From an uncultured Treponema sp. (GTDB lineage Bacteria; Spirochaetota; Spirochaetia; Treponematales; Treponemataceae): a stretch of 44,317 nt of DNA. Positions 42,070 to 44,317 of the stretch are shown here, piece after piece. Position 1 is the first letter of the stretch; every line of letters begins with the position of its first letter. A program made the position numbers and the translations under genes. The notes under the pieces are model-generated. The model did not search any database. It was not told where the DNA came from and saw nothing but the letters and a program-made list of their open reading frames with translations. The stretch is taken from contig CAMOIE010000001.1 of the NCBI GenBank assembly GCA_946615905.1, forward strand, positions 1 through 44,317, given 5' to 3'.

Positions 42070-42098
42070 TTGACATGTGAAAGTTCTTGAAGGATAAT
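42070..42098 (+). promoter_or_regulatory. Promoter of the cytidylate-kinase-like gene
   Basis: Perfect TTGACA (42070-42075), 17 bases, GATAAT (42093-42098). A GGAGG ribosome site follows at about 42112. Confidence 0.75.
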
Positions 42099-42124
42099 TA
42101 TAGAATAGCGAAGGAGGCATCATA

Positions 42125-42712
42125 ATGAAAAAAATTATTACAATCAGTCGAGAATTTGGTGCCGGAGGTGGAGAAATCGGTCGTAAAGTTGCCGAAAAAT
42201 TAAAATTCGAATATTTTGATAAAGCCCTGATTTTGGACGCGGCAAAGGAAGTAAATGCTGATGTCGAAAAAGTCGTTGAAAGCGATGAAAAAGCTCCATT
42301 TTTGGCAGGGTTTTCCAAGGCTCTTTTTGATTTTTACAATAAGCCGCTGAACGAAAAATTGTTTGATGCCCAGCGCAATGTCATCCGGAAAATTGCCGAA
42401 CACGGCTCTTGCGTTGTTGTTGGTCGTAACGCAAATGCAATTCTCCATGAATTTGATAATGCCCTCCATGTTTTTATCCATGCTGATGAATATTGGAGGA
42501 TGAATCGTCTTAAAAAGGAAAAGATGCAAGGCGTTTCTGAATCAAAAATCTTGCAAGATATTGCAAATGTTGACAAAACCCGCCGTAAATACTGTGCGTA
42601 TTTTACCGCTACAGATTTTGGCGTTGCTAGATATTACGATGTCTGCCTCGATTCTTCTACTCTTGGAATTGATGCCTGTGTCGATATGATTTGTAATCTT
42701 GCAAGAGCCTAG
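42125..42712 (+). CDS. Cytidylate kinase-like family protein
   Basis: A 195-residue P-loop kinase of the cytidylate-kinase-like family (PF13189). The nucleotide-binding N-terminus is ITISREFGAGGGEIGRKVAEKL, followed by FEYFDKALI, the VVVGRNANAIL segment and the R-rich lid RMNRLKKEKM. It is related to but distinct from true CMP kinase; the substrate is uncertain, and many such proteins accompany sensory genes. It shares a promoter region and lies 24 bases before the truncated EAL gene, so the two form an operon. Confidence 0.9.
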   Translation: MKKIITISREFGAGGGEIGRKVAEKLKFEYFDKALILDAAKEVNADVEKVVESDEKAPFLAGFSKALFDFYNKPLNEKLFDAQRNVIRKIAEHGSCVVVGRNANAILHEFDNALHVFIHADEYWRMNRLKKEKMQGVSESKILQDIANVDKTRRKYCAYFTATDFGVARYYDVCLDSSTLGIDACVDMICNLARA

Positions 42713-42736
42713 TAGCAATAAGGCGGCGGGAATTTT

Positions 42737-44317
42737 ATGTTTGAACTTGACTTTGACATTTGCGCAGTAGTTATTTATCTGCTGGTCATGTTCATTTTAT
42801 TTACAAAGAAAAACTCTCATAATGCCTCTAGCTTGCTTTTATTCGCGATGGCTATCGATGGCTTTTTTGCTTCAATATTTGACATAGCCTCCGGCGTGAT
42901 GATGAATAATTTGTCGGCATATCCGCTTGAGATTGTCGATACGGCAAATTATTTTTATTTGATTGTCCATAATATTCAGCCGGCATTATTTTTTGCTTAT
43001 TTGATTTCACTTACGGGGCTTTATAAAAAAGCTGGAAAATCTTACTTCATTTTAATTTTACTGCCGGTTTCAATTTCGGTTTGTTTGATTGCCCTCAATC
43101 CGCTGACTCATTTGGTTTTTTATTATCACCCAGTAAAGGGCTATTGCCACGGTCCTTTGATGCGCATCCTTTGTGGAATCGCGATTTTCTATATGACTCT
43201 TTCATTCATTTATATTTCTCGTTACAAGGAGTCGATTCCGCACAAACGTAGTCGTTCTTTGTGCCTTTTTCTGCTCGGCTCGTTAATTTCACTTGTAGTA
43301 CAATCATTTGCTCAACGTTTTTTGATTGAATTGTTTTCGCAAGCGATGCTGCTTTTGTTTTTGATGCTGTCACTTGGAAATGAAGATGAAATTTTTTCAA
43401 TTACGACAGGAAGCTATAATCGGAGAATGTTTATTTCTACCTGCCGCAATTATTTGAAAATCAAGCTAAGGTCAACACTGATTATCATAAAACTGATAAA
43501 CCGCCAATACATTCTTTCTGTTTTGGGGGCGGGGCTTGTCGATGTAATCCTTGCTGACATTGTAAAATTTCTTTTTTTGGTCACAGGAGACCGTGAAACT
43601 GTTTTTGACTGTGAAAATGAGCGGTTTGCTGTACTGTTGGACTGGCCTCAAGAAGAAACTGACAGGGTTTTCAATGCGATTACAAAAAAATTCTCAAGCG
43701 AGTGGCTTTATGAAGATATAAACGTTCCTTTGCGGGTTCAAATTTTCCGTGTGGAGCTTCCGTCAGAAGTTTGTACGCTTGAGAGTATTTTGCTCATTTT
43801 GGATTCTGAGAGTGAAGGGGTGTTAGCCGGAACTGAGCAGAGAATGTCGCTTTTTTTGAGGAAGGACGTTACAGGACTTTTGCAGACCCGAAAAATTGAA
43901 AACGCCGTTCAAGACGCTTTGATCCGCAATTCACTTAAGGTCTATTACCAGCCGATTTGGGATTGTAAGAATAATAAAATTCATTCGGCCGAAGCCTTGA
44001 TTCGTCTTCATGATGAGGAATTCGGTTGGATTTCGCCGGAACAATTTATTCCGATTGCAGAAAAAAACGGCATGGTCACGATGATTGGTCAGTTTGTTTT
44101 TGAAGAAGCTTGTGCCCTTTACGCCCATGAGAAGATGCATGAAAAAGGTTTGGATTTTATCGAGGTCAATCTTTCCGCAGTTCAGTGTATGCACAGAAAT
44201 CTTCCTCGGATTTTTAGAAACAGTATTGACCAGTACAATCTTTCGCCTGGGACAATTAATCTTGAAATCACGGAATCGGCCGCCATTAATTCTGTCGAGA
44301 TTTTTAATGATACAATC
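42737..44317 (+). CDS. Membrane c-di-GMP phosphodiesterase with degenerate GGDEF domain, truncated by window edge
   Basis: Open from ATG at 42737 through the right edge, 527 codons without a stop. Residues about 1-210 hold about seven hydrophobic segments (CAVVIYLLVMFILF, FLLGSLISLVVQSF), a 7TM sensor-like region. Residues about 220-385 match a GGDEF domain in position (GSYNRRMF), but the signature is CENERF (residues 292-297), so no cyclase activity is expected. The EAL domain begins near 395 with QPIWD, SAEALIRLHDE (Glu419), Asn in IEVNLSAVQ, and LEITES; it is cut off before the DDFG motif. It probably degrades c-di-GMP in response to a membrane signal. Confidence 0.88.
   Translation, partial: MFELDFDICAVVIYLLVMFILFTKKNSHNASSLLLFAMAIDGFFASIFDIASGVMMNNLSAYPLEIVDTANYFYLIVHNIQPALFFAYLISLTGLYKKAGKSYFILILLPVSISVCLIALNPLTHLVFYYHPVKGYCHGPLMRILCGIAIFYMTLSFIYISRYKESIPHKRSRSLCLFLLGSLISLVVQSFAQRFLIELFSQAMLLLFLMLSLGNEDEIFSITTGSYNRRMFISTCRNYLKIKLRSTLIIIKLINRQYILSVLGAGLVDVILADIVKFLFLVTGDRETVFDCENERFAVLLDWPQEETDRVFNAITKKFSSEWLYEDINVPLRVQIFRVELPSEVCTLESILLILDSESEGVLAGTEQRMSLFLRKDVTGLLQTRKIENAVQDALIRNSLKVYYQPIWDCKNNKIHSAEALIRLHDEEFGWISPEQFIPIAEKNGMVTMIGQFVFEEACALYAHEKMHEKGLDFIEVNLSAVQCMHRNLPRIFRNSIDQYNLSPGTINLEITESAAINSVEIFNDTI

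Overview
The window looks like chromosomal DNA of a spirochete, most likely a host-associated (gut or rumen) Treponema. The first gene fragment is the C-terminus of a FlaB-type flagellin. The order dnaX-ybaB-recR is the treponemal one. Coding is dense with moderate GC. The metabolism on show is fermentative and anaerobic: AdhE, an [FeFe]-hydrogenase, flavodoxin, Feo ferrous-iron uptake and uronate use. No species-level call can be made from sequence alone. No tRNA, rRNA, CRISPR array, transposase or prophage gene was seen.

Layout, left to right: (1) flagellin 3' end and terminator. (2) A minus-strand block lemA - TPM protein - dnaX - ybaB - recR, followed upstream by adhE with its own promoter and terminator. 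(3) 7.6-8.9 kb: a promoter carrying two GTTAG-N6-CTAAC palindromes, a ~165-nt untranslated transcript ending in a perfect intrinsic terminator, then DUF3793 and flavodoxin genes. (4) 9.0-17.2 kb: a bacterial alpha-2-macroglobulin lipoprotein overlapping pbpC. (5) A chemotaxis receptor, then SPFH and NfeD genes, then a PTS EIIC-like/EAL fusion. (6) 23.3-28.1 kb: a minus-strand iron locus feoA-feoA-feoB, a 600-bp non-coding gap with two foldback elements and a terminator, then a FeoB-associated Cys-rich membrane protein, an HMA-domain protein and a ZIP transporter. (7) Aconitase-family hydratase plus flavin-reductase-like gene, then uxaC. (8) A two-HTH TetR protein with two near-identical operators in its promoter, followed by a TolC/MFP/RND efflux operon that ends in a small PG0541-like protein. 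(9) A multi-cluster [FeFe]-hydrogenase, a cytidylate-kinase-like gene and a truncated 7TM/degenerate-GGDEF/EAL gene at the right edge.

The main theme is iron. The feoA promoter carries a site that matches the flavodoxin-locus operator at 13 of 18 positions, which suggests one iron-responsive repressor for both loci. The RNA driven by the flavodoxin-locus promoter could be an iron-starvation small RNA or an attenuator. Ten consecutive bases near its 5' end are perfectly complementary to the ribosome binding site and first start-codon base of the [FeFe]-hydrogenase gene in this same window. Its terminator loop also has 8 bases complementary to the start region of the aconitase-family hydratase. 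This resembles the logic of RyhB (shut down iron-rich enzymes, switch to flavodoxin), but it is inference from sequence only.

Secondary themes are c-di-GMP phosphodiesterases with unusual sensor domains, several genes whose promoters sit so close to the start codon that the mRNA may be leaderless, and many palindrome-rich intergenic segments.
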